This document shows positions 18,270-27,128 of a DNA stretch of 64,000 nucleotides, piece by piece. The position numbers were made by a program, and so were the translations under genes. The stretch is from Bradyrhizobium sp. SZCCT0148. Lineage in GTDB: Bacteria > Pseudomonadota > Alphaproteobacteria > Rhizobiales > Xanthobacteraceae. The stretch is from assembly GCF_018129985.1 (NCBI RefSeq), contig NZ_JAFCKT010000012.1:62001-126000 (forward strand). The letters are read 5' to 3'. The first letter of the stretch is position 1. Each line of letters starts with the position of its first letter. A model generated the notes under the pieces. That model was not told the DNA's origin. It ran no database searches and saw only the letters and a program-made list of their open reading frames with translations.

Positions 18270-18330
18270 TTGGTCGCTTGGGAATCATTGATCACTTTGC
18301 GTTAAAGTCACGCGGCGCCGCCGCTCGCAC

Positions 18331-19355
18331 TCAAGCCGTCGTCCCATCGATCGATCGCCGGATCACCTTCTGCACTTCCGCGTTCGACAGGAACAGATCA
18401 TGATTGACGATGCCCCAGCCTTCCGCTGATGCGTCGACCACGCGCACGCCGAGCCGCGCGATCACGGCCTTTTCGGCCGCGCCGACCCGCGTCATGCCGC
18501 CGGCGAGCTGACCCGACAGCGCCAGTGCGCGGTCGTTCGTCGACGCAATTACGGTGATCTTGCCGGCCAGCGGGCCAATGCGCTGGATCGCCGAAGAGAA
18601 CACGTCCATGTCGATGTCGGGCGCGGCAAACACCACCGCGCCGATCTTGCCCGTGACCGTGTCGCCGTATTTCGCATAGAGCTGACGCAGGCTTTCGAGC
18701 GTCAGCATGGTTCCCATGCTGTGGGCAACGATGTGCACGCGCCCGCACTTGGCGCCGACACCAGCGCGGAAAGCACGCGTTCGAACTCGTCGCGGGACCA
18801 CATCGCGCTGTCGCGGTCATAGGCATAGTCGAACAATCCTGCCCTGGAGGGCCAGGAGAACGCCATGGTCCGGCCGCGGAATCGGATTCCGTCCGAGAGA
18901 TGGGCGGCATCCAGCACTGCCGTCTCGAAGGTCTGCTTGAAGCCGTGCACATAGATCAGCACGTCGCCTCCGCCGGTCTCGGCAGCGAGCTCGCCGGCAT
19001 CGGCCGACGCCGGTTCGACCCGGTCGAGGCGCCAATCGCCGATTCCGACCGAGGCGAGAGACAGACGGCTCTCGTCCGGGGCCACCAGCCTCGCTCGCGC
19101 GATCGTCATGCCCGTCCCACGCTCCGGCCCGAACCAGGGTTTCGCGCGGCCGCCACTCGCGGGCTTGCGCGTGGTGGCGACGAGCACTGTGGGATCAGCT
19201 GACAGCGACGACGCGTCATAGCGCGCGCCGGTCGCACCCAGCCCGGAGCATCCGCCGAGAGCGACGGCGCTCCCTGCCGACAGAAGTCCGCCCAGGATGG
19301 CGCGGCGCGAAACAGCATGGCGGGAGTCGCGTTGCAGAAGAGATCTGACGATCAC
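18331..19355 (-). pseudogene. Frameshifted Tat-lipoprotein alpha/beta hydrolase (DUF900-like)
   Basis: Two overlapping minus-strand frames together make one hydrolase. The upstream frame starts at GTG 19355, carries a twin-arginine motif (SRRAIL) and lipobox (LGGC), then the strand DVLIYVHGFKQTF and AFSWPSRAGLFDYAYDRD. The downstream frame continues with VHIVAHSMGTMLTL, the nucleophile elbow, then VFAAPDIDMDVF and the late His of VNHDLFLS. The frames switch at about 18749-18762. The 1025-base span is one short of a multiple of three, consistent with a single-base loss. It is either a broken gene or a sequencing error in an intact one. Confidence 0.8.
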
Positions 19356-20307
19356 ATGGAACCTTTGGGAACTTGCCCACCAAAAACAACGCCCCGCCCA
19401 GTCCCTGAATGACAATGCAGGCGAGAAGACGGCGGAGCGGCTTCGCGGTCGGTTCGTCACGGCGTTCGGACGACCGTCGGATCAGTGCGTGATGTCGATC
19501 GAATGGAGAGCGCACCAAGTGCGAAGCGCCTGCTTTGTCGCGTCACCCTCGAAACATCCCAGCGCTCGGTCGCTGCCTCGTCGGCAGAACAGCCCAATTC
19601 ACTGTCAACCCCTCTCTTCGAAAATATTCCACTTTACCGAAATTCGGTTTTATCGTATGTGTCGGCCATCCCAGCTCACTTGAGGGGCGGTCGTACGTCG
19701 TTTCGAACGCGAGCTGGGAGTTGCGGTGGACGCAGGCGGCGTCAAGGCGGAGCTTGCGCGCGCAGGGCGAGAGAACCTCGTGAGCGCGCGTGACCCGCGA
19801 AGACGAACGGCGCTCCTGCGTACGGCAAAACCGCGTCGTCCTGGCCGTCGTTGCCACGGTCAAGCTGTTCGAAGATGCGCAAGCTCAACCGGGCGAACGG
19901 CATCGTCAATTCGAATGGCGAGGGAGGCCAAAAGGAAAGTTCGGCTCCCGGGAGAGCGCGGCATACTGGCCGTCAGACCATCGCGCAGGGAAGGCCTGGT
20001 ATCGGCTGCCCTGCATCTCCCCTGTGCACGGCGTGTGCATCTGTTCAGCACGGGGGTCTTTATGGGTGCCAGCCGGCGCCCGGCCTTCCCTGCACCCTGT
20101 CTTTCGAGAGGGTGTGACGAGGAGCACAGCTCGGGCAAATCATTGCCGCGAGACCGCAACCGCGTGCCTCGGCGACCTGCGACAATCGCGCACGGTTCGG
20201 CAGTCCGGTTCCAGCTTGGCGCGGGGAGAGGTGCAACAAAATCTCAACCGAACCCGCTTAGGCCTGTCACTTGCTCATTCCAAAGTCTCTTGCGACGGGT
20301 CTCCTGC
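19356..20307. other. 950-base gene-free stretch, probable dispersed repeat
   Basis: No convincing gene is seen. All three plus-strand frames stay open over 19726-20310 with Arg/Pro/Gly/Ser-biased translations, which points to GC-rich non-coding DNA. There is a hairpin CACCCT/AGGGTG at 20093-20114 and GC-rich short palindromes at 20070-20085. The peptide-like strings from about 19960-20160 resemble sequences I remember as recurring between genes in Bradyrhizobium, so this may be a repeat family of unknown role. The lipase promoter should lie near its right end. Confidence 0.5.
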
Positions 20308-21516
20308 ATGACATCGGCTTGGCGTCTCTCTCTCCTGCTTCTCGTCCAGCTCCTCGCGGGGATTTCCGCCCAAGCTCAGGAAGGCCAGGTCGTCAAATTG
20401 TCGGCCAGCATCGAATATCAGCGCATCGCGCGCTGGGATGCCGACCAGCTCAACAAGATCCTCCAGGTCGACACGCCCGCCTTCGCCGGGATCACCACAA
20501 CTTACAGCCCGGCGCGCAACGCCGTCCGGCTCTATCGCGTGACCTTTTCCTCCGTCGTGCCCGAGCGCGGCAACAAGCCTACGATCGCCTCCGGACTGCT
20601 CGCGATCCCCGAGGACAGCGGCACCTCGTTCCCGATGGTGTCGTATCAGCACGGCACCGTCTACGGCAGGCAGGAGGTCCCCTCGTTTCCGCTGCAATCA
20701 CCGGAAACGCAATTGATGATCGCCCAGTTCGCCGGCCAAGGGTACGCCGTGATCGGCGCCGACTATTTCGGGCTGGGCACGTCGTCGGAGCCGGAAGGCT
20801 ACATGGTCAAGGCGAGCCACCAGCAGGCGACCTCCGACATGCTGATGGCGAGCCGCGCCGTGCTCGATCATCTCAAGCTCACCACGACGAAACTGTTTCT
20901 CGCCGGCTGGTCGCAAGGCGGGTTCGTGACCATGGCCATGCTCGAGAAACTCGAGCAATCGGGCGTCAAGGTCGACGCCGTCGCCACCGCAAGCGCGCCG
21001 GTCGACGCATTCGTGGCGCTCAACGGCTTTCTCAATTTCCCGCGCAAGAACGATGCGAGTTGGGTGAATTCGCTGTTCATCCTGACGGCGTTCTCCTTCG
21101 AGAACTATTACGGTGTGCCGGGGCTCGCGCGCTCGCTGATCGCGGATGCCTATTACGACGTGTCGCGCAAGGCCTATATGCGCGAACCCTTCAATCCGGC
21201 CGACGTCCCCACCGACCTGCACAAGCTGATCCGCGCCGACTATTTCGATCCGCAGTTTTTCGCGGCATCGGCCTACGGGCGCCTGGTCGCGCAAACCCAG
21301 GCGTATCGCTGGATCGTCAAGAGCCCGGTCCGCAACTATTACGGCGAGAGCGACGAGGCCATCAGCGTCGGGCTGGGCCAGCTCGCCATGACCTATCAGC
21401 GCGCGATCGGCAGCGGCAATCCCGCGGTCGAAGCCGTCTCCACCGGCCCAACGACCCATCGCGGCACATTCGCAACCGCTGTGCCGAAATGGAAGGCATG
21501 GTTCGACGGACTGTAG
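20308..21516 (+). CDS. Secreted lipase-like alpha/beta hydrolase
   Basis: The 402-residue protein has a signal peptide (WRLSLLLLVQLLAGISAQAQ) and an alpha/beta-hydrolase fold. The nucleophile Ser202 sits in AGWSQGGF. SYQHGTVYG is the early oxyanion strand and GADYFGLG follows. It resembles secretory lipases/esterases and the tannase-like hydrolases that act on ester substrates outside the cytoplasm. The frame stays open some 580 bases upstream, but that part is non-coding in character; ATG 20308 precedes the signal peptide directly. Confidence 0.85.
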   Translation: MTSAWRLSLLLLVQLLAGISAQAQEGQVVKLSASIEYQRIARWDADQLNKILQVDTPAFAGITTTYSPARNAVRLYRVTFSSVVPERGNKPTIASGLLAIPEDSGTSFPMVSYQHGTVYGRQEVPSFPLQSPETQLMIAQFAGQGYAVIGADYFGLGTSSEPEGYMVKASHQQATSDMLMASRAVLDHLKLTTTKLFLAGWSQGGFVTMAMLEKLEQSGVKVDAVATASAPVDAFVALNGFLNFPRKNDASWVNSLFILTAFSFENYYGVPGLARSLIADAYYDVSRKAYMREPFNPADVPTDLHKLIRADYFDPQFFAASAYGRLVAQTQAYRWIVKSPVRNYYGESDEAISVGLGQLAMTYQRAIGSGNPAVEAVSTGPTTHRGTFATAVPKWKAWFDGL

Positions 21517-21518
21517 CC

Positions 21519-21604
21519 GTCATGCCCGGGCTTGTCCCGGGCATCCACGTTCTTTCCCCCCAACGGCGCCTCCGTGGATGGCCGGGACCAGCCCGGCCAT
21601 GATG
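21519..21604. repeat. Dispersed palindromic element, subtype C
   Basis: GTCATGCCCGGGCTTGTCCC opens the element and is followed by GGGCATCCACG. The right half is the inverted counterpart, CCGTGGATGGCCGGGACCAG followed by CCCGGCCATGATG. The same plan recurs at 54763-54847. It begins three bases after the lipase stop codon and may act as its transcript end. Confidence 0.85.
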
Positions 21605-21758
21605 CCGCGGAGCCATCGCGCGTCCTTCAAAAGGCGTGGGTCGTTGTGCATGCCGCCTTGGCATCGCTGGAGGTGGTCGTTGCCGCCAAAATCTGCCTTG
21701 ATGGAGGTGTGGCCGGTCCCTCAGACGGACCGGCTTTCTGCCTTCCTGGAGTGACGAT

Positions 21759-23249
21759 ATGAGCGGTTTGGTAATCAGCGGTGGCCGGGTGGTGGATCCC
21801 GCGAGCGGGATGGACGCCGTCGGCGACGTGGCGGTCGTGGATGGGAAGATCGCTGCCGTCGGCACGGGCCTCGGCGGCGCCGAGCGGGTGATCGACGCCA
21901 CCGGCCTCGTGGTCGCGCCCGGCTTCATCGACCTGCACGCCCATGGCCAGTCCATTCCGGCCGACCGCATGCAGGCGTTCGACGGCGTCACGACCACGCT
22001 CGATCTCGAGGCTGGCGTGCTGCCGGTCGGGTCCTGGTACGAGCGCCAGGCGAGGAAGGGCCGGGTGCTGAACTACGGCGCCGCCACCAACTGGGCGTTT
22101 GCGCGCATCGGCGCGATGACGGGCTCTAACGCCGAGAGCTCGCTGGAGGCGTTCGGCAACGCCATGCGCGATCGCCGCTGGATGGACAATGTGGCCACCG
22201 ACGCGGAAGTCGCGGGCGTTCTCGAACGTCTCGGGCGTGGCCTCGACGAGGGCGGCATCGGCATCGGCATCCTCAATGCCTACGCCCCGGGCGCCGGCGT
22301 GCAGGAGCTGACCGCGGTCTGCCAGCTGGCCGCCGCCAAGGACGTGCCGACCTTCACCCATGTCGCCTTCATGTCGCGGATCGACCCCGAAAGCGCCGTG
22401 GAAGCCTATATCCGCCTGATCGGCTATGCCGGCGCCACCGGCGCGCACATGCACATCTGCCATTTCAACTCGTCGAGCAAGACCGATGTCGAGCGTTGCC
22501 GCGTGCTGATCGCGAAAGCGCAGGCGCAGGGCCTGCCCATCACGGTCGAGGCCTATCCTTACGGCACCGGCTCGACCGTGCTGGCCGCCGCCTTCTTCAG
22601 CGACCCCGAATTCGTCGAGCGCAACGGCACCGGCTACGATTCGGTGCAGCGCGTGACCGACGGCTATCGCTTCCACGACCGCGAGGAGCTCCTGAAGGCG
22701 CAAGCCGAAGAGCCGTCCTCGCTGGTGCTCTGGCACATCCTCGACATCGAGAACAATTCGCATCACCGCGACCTGCTCGACATGTCGGTGCTGTATCCCG
22801 GCGGCGCGATCGCCTCCGATGCGATGCCCTGGACGACGTCGGACGGCAAGACCTACACCGGCGATGCCTGGCCGCTGCCCGACGATGCCACCTCGCATCC
22901 GCGCTCGGCCGGTTGCTTCACCCGCTTCATCCGCGAATGGGTGCGCGAGCGCAAGACCGTGTCGCTGCTCGAAGGCGTGCGCAAATGCGCCCTGATCCCG
23001 GCGGAAATCCTGTCGCAGAGCACGCCGGCGATGCGTGCCAAGGGCCGGCTCGCGAAGGATGCCGACGCCGACATCGTCGTGTTCGACTACGAAAAACTCT
23101 CCGACCGCGCCACCTTCACGGCGATGAACCGTCCGTCCGAAGGCGTGCGGCATCTCGTGGTCAGTGGTCAGCAATTGATCGCCGATGGCATTCTCGATGT
23201 CGCGGCGCGGCCGGGCAAGCCGGTGCGCCGCCCCGTCGTCGGGGGCTGA
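21759..23249 (+). CDS. D-aminoacylase / N-acyl-D-amino-acid deacylase-like amidohydrolase
   Basis: The 496-residue protein belongs to the amidohydrolase superfamily. An N-terminal beta domain (LVISGGRVVDPASGMD) leads into a TIM barrel with the metal motif GFIDLHAHG, then HVAF, HICHFNSSSK and the late SDAMPW. This plan fits the D-aminoacylase/N-acyl-D-glutamate deacylase branch, which frees D-amino acids from N-acyl derivatives. The exact substrate is not visible. GGAG lies about eight bases before the ATG. A CobW-type GTPase follows after four bases, which suggests that the two are cotranscribed and that the GTPase may deliver the metal. Confidence 0.88.
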   Translation: MSGLVISGGRVVDPASGMDAVGDVAVVDGKIAAVGTGLGGAERVIDATGLVVAPGFIDLHAHGQSIPADRMQAFDGVTTTLDLEAGVLPVGSWYERQARKGRVLNYGAATNWAFARIGAMTGSNAESSLEAFGNAMRDRRWMDNVATDAEVAGVLERLGRGLDEGGIGIGILNAYAPGAGVQELTAVCQLAAAKDVPTFTHVAFMSRIDPESAVEAYIRLIGYAGATGAHMHICHFNSSSKTDVERCRVLIAKAQAQGLPITVEAYPYGTGSTVLAAAFFSDPEFVERNGTGYDSVQRVTDGYRFHDREELLKAQAEEPSSLVLWHILDIENNSHHRDLLDMSVLYPGGAIASDAMPWTTSDGKTYTGDAWPLPDDATSHPRSAGCFTRFIREWVRERKTVSLLEGVRKCALIPAEILSQSTPAMRAKGRLAKDADADIVVFDYEKLSDRATFTAMNRPSEGVRHLVVSGQQLIADGILDVAARPGKPVRRPVVGG

Positions 23250-23253
23250 CCCC

Positions 23254-24183
23254 ATGCCGGTCCCCATTCTCCTGGTGACGGGCTTTCTGGGGGCGGGCAA
23301 GACCACGGTGGTGAACCATCTGCTGGCGCATGCGCAGGGACGGCGGATTGCCGCCGTGGTCAACGATTTCGGCGCCATCAACATCGATGCGGAGCTGATC
23401 GCGGGCGCCAGCGACGGTGTGGTCAGTCTCGCCAACGGCTGCATCTGCTGCACGCTCGAAGGCGATCTGCTGCGCACGCTCTCGACGCTGTTGCGGCGGG
23501 ATCCGAAGCCCGAACACATCGTCATCGAGACCAGCGGCGTCGCCGATCCCGCCGACATCGTCCGCAACCTGATGGACCCCGTGATCCTGCGCGAGGCGCC
23601 GCTGGAGACGGTGCTGTGCGTGATCGATGCCGCAACACCACCGGCGGCGCTCGAGGATGCCCTCCAGCGTTCGCAGTTGCGCGTTGCCGATATCGTGGCC
23701 TTGACCAAGCTGGATCTGGCGGATGAAGGCGCCGGTGCGAGGATGCGCGCGGCCATTCGTGCGCAACGCGTCCCCGCCGTGGTGGTCGATGCGAACCACG
23801 GCGAAATCCCGTCCGCGCTGCTATTCCCCGCGAATGTCGATCGCGTGACCGCGCCGCGCGATCCCGGCCCGAAGCGACCGACCGAGCAGCGCTTCGAGAC
23901 GCTGAGCTGGACCTCGGACCAGCCGCTCTCGCTGCCGCGCCTGCAGCAGGCCATCGGCAGACTGGCGCCGAAACTCGCCCGGGCCAAAGGCCTGTTCGAA
24001 ACCGTCGAGCAGCCGGGACGCCAGATGGTGTTTCAATTCGCCGCCGGTCGCGCCACGCTGGCCCCGGGCGATGCGCCGGCGGCAGGCGTGCCGCGCGCGC
24101 GGATCGTGTTCATCGCCGAGCTCGGCGTGCTCTCGAAAGCCGAGCTCGACGCCATCATGGCGGCGTGCGTCGCGGGCGAGTGA
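23254..24183 (+). CDS. CobW/COG0523-family metallochaperone GTPase
   Basis: The 309-residue protein starts at ATG 23254 and carries Walker A GFLGAGKTT, the family metal motif NGCICCTL (CxCC), Walker B region IETSGVADP and the guanine-specificity motif ALTKLDL. The C-terminal CobW_C domain is present but short. COG0523 GTPases deliver zinc, cobalt or other metals to target enzymes. The tight coupling to the metal-dependent amidohydrolase just upstream suggests that enzyme as client. This is inference. No Zur-like operator was recognised. Confidence 0.92.
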   Translation: MPVPILLVTGFLGAGKTTVVNHLLAHAQGRRIAAVVNDFGAINIDAELIAGASDGVVSLANGCICCTLEGDLLRTLSTLLRRDPKPEHIVIETSGVADPADIVRNLMDPVILREAPLETVLCVIDAATPPAALEDALQRSQLRVADIVALTKLDLADEGAGARMRAAIRAQRVPAVVVDANHGEIPSALLFPANVDRVTAPRDPGPKRPTEQRFETLSWTSDQPLSLPRLQQAIGRLAPKLARAKGLFETVEQPGRQMVFQFAAGRATLAPGDAPAAGVPRARIVFIAELGVLSKAELDAIMAACVAGE

Positions 24184-24216
24184 TCCGATCTGCGCCGCCC
24201 GGAACCCGCCAAAGCC

Positions 24217-24684
24217 TCAGCACAACGCAAGCGCGGTGACCGCCCGCGCCGCGGCAGCTTCCTGGCCGGAGCCGACGAAGGCACAGACGATGGATTCGAG
24301 CTCGCCCGGCTGCTTGCGACGCGCGACCGCCAGCAATCGCATCAGTTCAGTCTCGTCCTTCGACAGGCGACGACAGGACGGCGGCATGAAGCAAAGTTCG
24401 CATGGCCGGCCGCTGCGCAGGATTCTGACCAGCGCGGCCACGCGCGCGACCAGCAGCGGACTGTCGGCAATGCCAGGCGCCTCGTCGGCAAAGCGGTAGG
24501 CGGCCTCCCAGCAATCCGAGGTGCCTGTGGCGTAGGCCGCTCCGATGAAGCGGAACAGCGACAGCGCGACGCGGCAGAAATCATCGTAATTGTCGACGCA
24601 GGGGCGCGCTCCAAGCGCGGCCTGGAGCGGGCAGAGCCGCGATTGGCCGGCATCCGGCACAGAACCGCAGATATCGGGGGGCAT
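24217..24684 (-). CDS. Cys-containing conserved hypothetical protein (155 aa)
   Basis: A 155-residue helical protein with eight cysteines, including the cluster CELCFMPPSC followed by RRLSKDETELMRLLAVARR. No signal peptide or membrane segment is apparent. It is the second gene of a two-gene unit, 11 bases after the gene at 24696-25196. Both share a pattern of paired Cys followed by (L/M)S and an acidic helix, suggesting distant paralogy. I do not recognise the family. It converges on the CobW gene. Confidence 0.7.
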   Translation of the reverse strand: MPPDICGSVPDAGQSRLCPLQAALGARPCVDNYDDFCRVALSLFRFIGAAYATGTSDCWEAAYRFADEAPGIADSPLLVARVAALVRILRSGRPCELCFMPPSCRRLSKDETELMRLLAVARRKQPGELESIVCAFVGSGQEAAAARAVTALALC

Positions 24685-24695
24685 GAACGGTCTCG

Positions 24696-25196
24696 TCAGT
24701 GCAATGTCGGACTTCCGACCGGCCAGCTCTTCATCGCCATGGTCCGGTCATGGTCGAACGATCGCACTTGGCGGTCGGGCAGGATGAGGCCTGCCATGCG
24801 GAAGATCGTGGCGAGCCCCCGCACCGGCGCCAGCGCCCAATCGGCACCGACAGGCGGCAGCCAGCTCTCGAACCGTTCGCGCACGATGTCGATGCGATCC
24901 TGTTGTGCCGCGGCGATGGCATGCAGAATCCCTTGCTCGCTATCCGACATGCGCGGACAGGTCGGGCAGTGCACTTCGATCGCGGTGTGGGCCGTGCAGG
25001 CGAAGATCTCGATGATGGATTCCAGCGAAAGCACGGCATCGCCGACGCGGAAATGGTCGTACACCTCCTGGATGTCGGCTGCGGTCGGAACGGCGCCTCC
25101 GCTGCGTGCCTTGGCGCGAAATCCCCAGATGAAGAGTCGCTCCGCGGCGCTGAGCGCTGGAAGCTCGAGAGACCCTGATGATGTCGATGGATGCAT
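24696..25196 (-). CDS. Cys-containing conserved hypothetical protein (166 aa)
   Basis: The 166-residue protein has LSAAERLFIWGFRAKARSG near the N-terminus. It then has FACTAHTAIEVHCPTCPRMS, a possible Cys/His metal site, followed by a helical stretch DSEQGILHAIAAAQQDRIDI. Its C-terminal third contains FRMAGLILPDRQV. No known domain is recognised. It is the first gene of a pair with 24217-24684. A regulatory or metal-binding role is possible from the Cys/His content, but nothing more can be said. Confidence 0.7.
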   Translation of the reverse strand: MHPSTSSGSLELPALSAAERLFIWGFRAKARSGGAVPTAADIQEVYDHFRVGDAVLSLESIIEIFACTAHTAIEVHCPTCPRMSDSEQGILHAIAAAQQDRIDIVRERFESWLPPVGADWALAPVRGLATIFRMAGLILPDRQVRSFDHDRTMAMKSWPVGSPTLH

Positions 25197-25416
25197 GAAG
25201 CCTCCGGACCTTCGCTGCTCGCGCCACCGTCGGCGCCGATCGTCAGCGTCGATCGTTCTGCCGGAGCTCTCTCCAAGTCAACGCTCGCAGGGGCGATATC
25301 GAGGGCTTCTAGATTTGAAGAGGTTGAGATTCGAATGCGCCGGCTCCGCTTCGGCGGCCGCTGGACTGTTCACTTGACAACGAGGTCAGTGCTTTCGTCG
25401 CGGGCGTGCAAGCGGC

Positions 25417-26322
25417 CTAACGCACGGCGTTGCGGAAATGGGCAGCTATGTCGGCCCGTGTCGCCACCCAGACGCGGCGGTCGAGCCGCGCCAGTTCCGC
25501 GATAATGGCCTTTACGGCGCGGAAACGCGCGGGCCGGCCGCAAATGCGCAGGTGGAAGCCGATCGACAGCATCGCGGAGCGGCCGCGTTCGGCTTCCTCG
25601 ACCAGCGTCGCAAGCCCGGCACCGACATAGTCGGAAAAATGCTCCGGCTGCACGAAACCATTCGGATGGAAGAACTTCATGTCGTTGGTGTCGAAGCCGT
25701 AAGGCAGGATCAGCATCGACCCTCGCGGCGAACGGCTCCAATAGGGCAGGTCGTCGTCGAGTGCGTTGGAGTCATAGGCGAAACCGAGATCGATCAGGAG
25801 ATCGCGGGTCCAGGAACTTTGGCTGCCGCGCGACATGAAGCCGGCCGGCGTGACGCCGGTGAAATGGGCAATGACGTCGCGCGTCCGCTCGATATCGCGA
25901 CGCTCAGTCTCGGGGTCGCCGTAGCGCGCGTGCGGCAACCAGCGCCAGCCGTGCACCGCCGGCTCGTGTCCCGCTTCGATCACGGCGCGCGCAAGCTCGG
26001 GCACACGCTCGACGGCGCGGCCGCACATCATGAAGGTCGAGCGGACATTCGCGTCGGCAAAGGCGTCGAGGAAACGCCACAGGCCGGCCCGCATGCCGTA
26101 GTCGAAGACCTGTTCCTGCACGAGATCTCGGATCCCCGGTGGCGACGTCGAAGCGACCTCGCCAAAACGCTCCGTCTCGATATCGCCCTGCTCGACCGCA
26201 AGCTCGGCGCCCTCTTCGAAATTCACCACGAGCGACACCGCGACCCGGGCGCCGTTGGGCCAGATGATATCCGGGCGTGCCCGTCCATATCCGCGGAGAT
26301 CGCGTTCGATGGGCATGATCAT
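25417..26322 (-). CDS. PuuE-like polysaccharide deacetylase-family hydrolase (possible allantoinase)
   Basis: The 301-residue protein matches, from memory, the cofactor-independent allantoinase PuuE along its length. Shared points are RDLRGYGRARPDIIWPNGAR, VNFEEGAE, the central HGWRW, YDSNALDDDLPYW, LPYGFDTNDMKF and SIGFHLRICGRPARF. PuuE opens the hydantoin ring of allantoin. Related deacetylase-fold enzymes act on other cyclic amides, so the substrate is open. The ATG at 26322 overlaps the stop codon of the upstream permease (ATGA), so this is the last gene of the five-gene ABC operon; the in-frame ATG at 26316 is the alternative. Confidence 0.85.
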   Translation of the reverse strand: MIMPIERDLRGYGRARPDIIWPNGARVAVSLVVNFEEGAELAVEQGDIETERFGEVASTSPPGIRDLVQEQVFDYGMRAGLWRFLDAFADANVRSTFMMCGRAVERVPELARAVIEAGHEPAVHGWRWLPHARYGDPETERRDIERTRDVIAHFTGVTPAGFMSRGSQSSWTRDLLIDLGFAYDSNALDDDLPYWSRSPRGSMLILPYGFDTNDMKFFHPNGFVQPEHFSDYVGAGLATLVEEAERGRSAMLSIGFHLRICGRPARFRAVKAIIAELARLDRRVWVATRADIAAHFRNAVR

Positions 26323-27128
26323 CGGTTCCCGATTTGGCGGCTGATGCCGCCGAAGATTTCGGCGCAGACCAGGCCGGCCAGCGTCACCAGCACGATCACG
26401 CCCGAGACGGCGGCGACCCGGACGTCGAGGCTGCCTTCGAGGATCGCCCAGAGCTTGATCGGCAGCACCTCGGTGCGGGCATCGGCCAGGAACAGCGAGA
26501 CGGGCACGTTGTCGAATGAGGTCAGGAACGCGACGAAACAGCTTGCGACGATGCCGCGGCGGATCAGCGGCAGCGTGATACGGCGGAACGTGTACCAGCG
26601 GCTGGCGCCGAGGCTGAGTGAGCAGGTGATCAGCACCGGATTGAGCTGCTGCACGGAGGCCCCAACCATCCGGATCACGAAGGGCACACAAATGACGGTG
26701 TGGCCGAGCACGAGCGTCGCCGCGGACAGGCGGATGCCGAGCAGGTTGAAGACCAGCAGCAGCGACAGGCCGAAGGCCATCGCGGGCAGTACCATCGGCG
26801 ACATGAACAGCGCGTCCAAAATGCGGGCGATCTTCAACCTGCTCCGTGCGAGCCCGAGCGCGGCCGCGCCGCCCAGCACCGCGGAGAGGATTGTCGCCGC
26901 CGCGGCAATTTTCAGGCTCGTCAAGGCGGGCTCCATGATCTCCTGCGATCGCAGCAACTCGAGATACCAGCGCAGCGACCAGCTCGGCGGCGGGAATTTC
27001 AGCGTGATGCCGCCGGTGAAGGATATGACGAGCACGATCAGCGTCGGCGCCAGCAGCAGGAGCATGCCGAAGCCGGTGATCGTACCGACCACGGCGGAAT
27101 AGACCCGGTCGACAAGACTACGCTGCAT
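26319..27128 (-). CDS. ABC importer permease, PotC type
   Basis: A 269-residue inner-membrane permease with about six helices. The binding-protein-dependent transport motif is in CSLSLGASRWYTFRRITLPLI (EAA loop). It is the second permease of a spermidine/putrescine-type (PotABCD) importer. The ATG at 27128 gives an 11-base overlap with the end of the first permease gene. The substrate is unknown; the fused operon with a PuuE-like hydrolase suggests an amide or ureide. Confidence 0.92.
   Translation of the reverse strand: MQRSLVDRVYSAVVGTITGFGMLLLLAPTLIVLVISFTGGITLKFPPPSWSLRWYLELLRSQEIMEPALTSLKIAAAATILSAVLGGAAALGLARSRLKIARILDALFMSPMVLPAMAFGLSLLLVFNLLGIRLSAATLVLGHTVICVPFVIRMVGASVQQLNPVLITCSLSLGASRWYTFRRITLPLIRRGIVASCFVAFLTSFDNVPVSLFLADARTEVLPIKLWAILEGSLDVRVAAVSGVIVLVTLAGLVCAEIFGGISRQIGNR

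Noticed and set aside
15583..18330. Integrated island bounded by a tRNA-derived direct repeat
   Set aside because: No second copy of the tRNA 3' end (GATTCCCCTAGGGAGCGCCA) was found downstream and there is no integrase, so an island is suspected but not shown.
21627..23987. 786-residue open frame on the minus strand
   Set aside because: Antisense shadow of the deacylase and CobW genes; its translation is His/Arg/Ala/Gly-rich without motifs.
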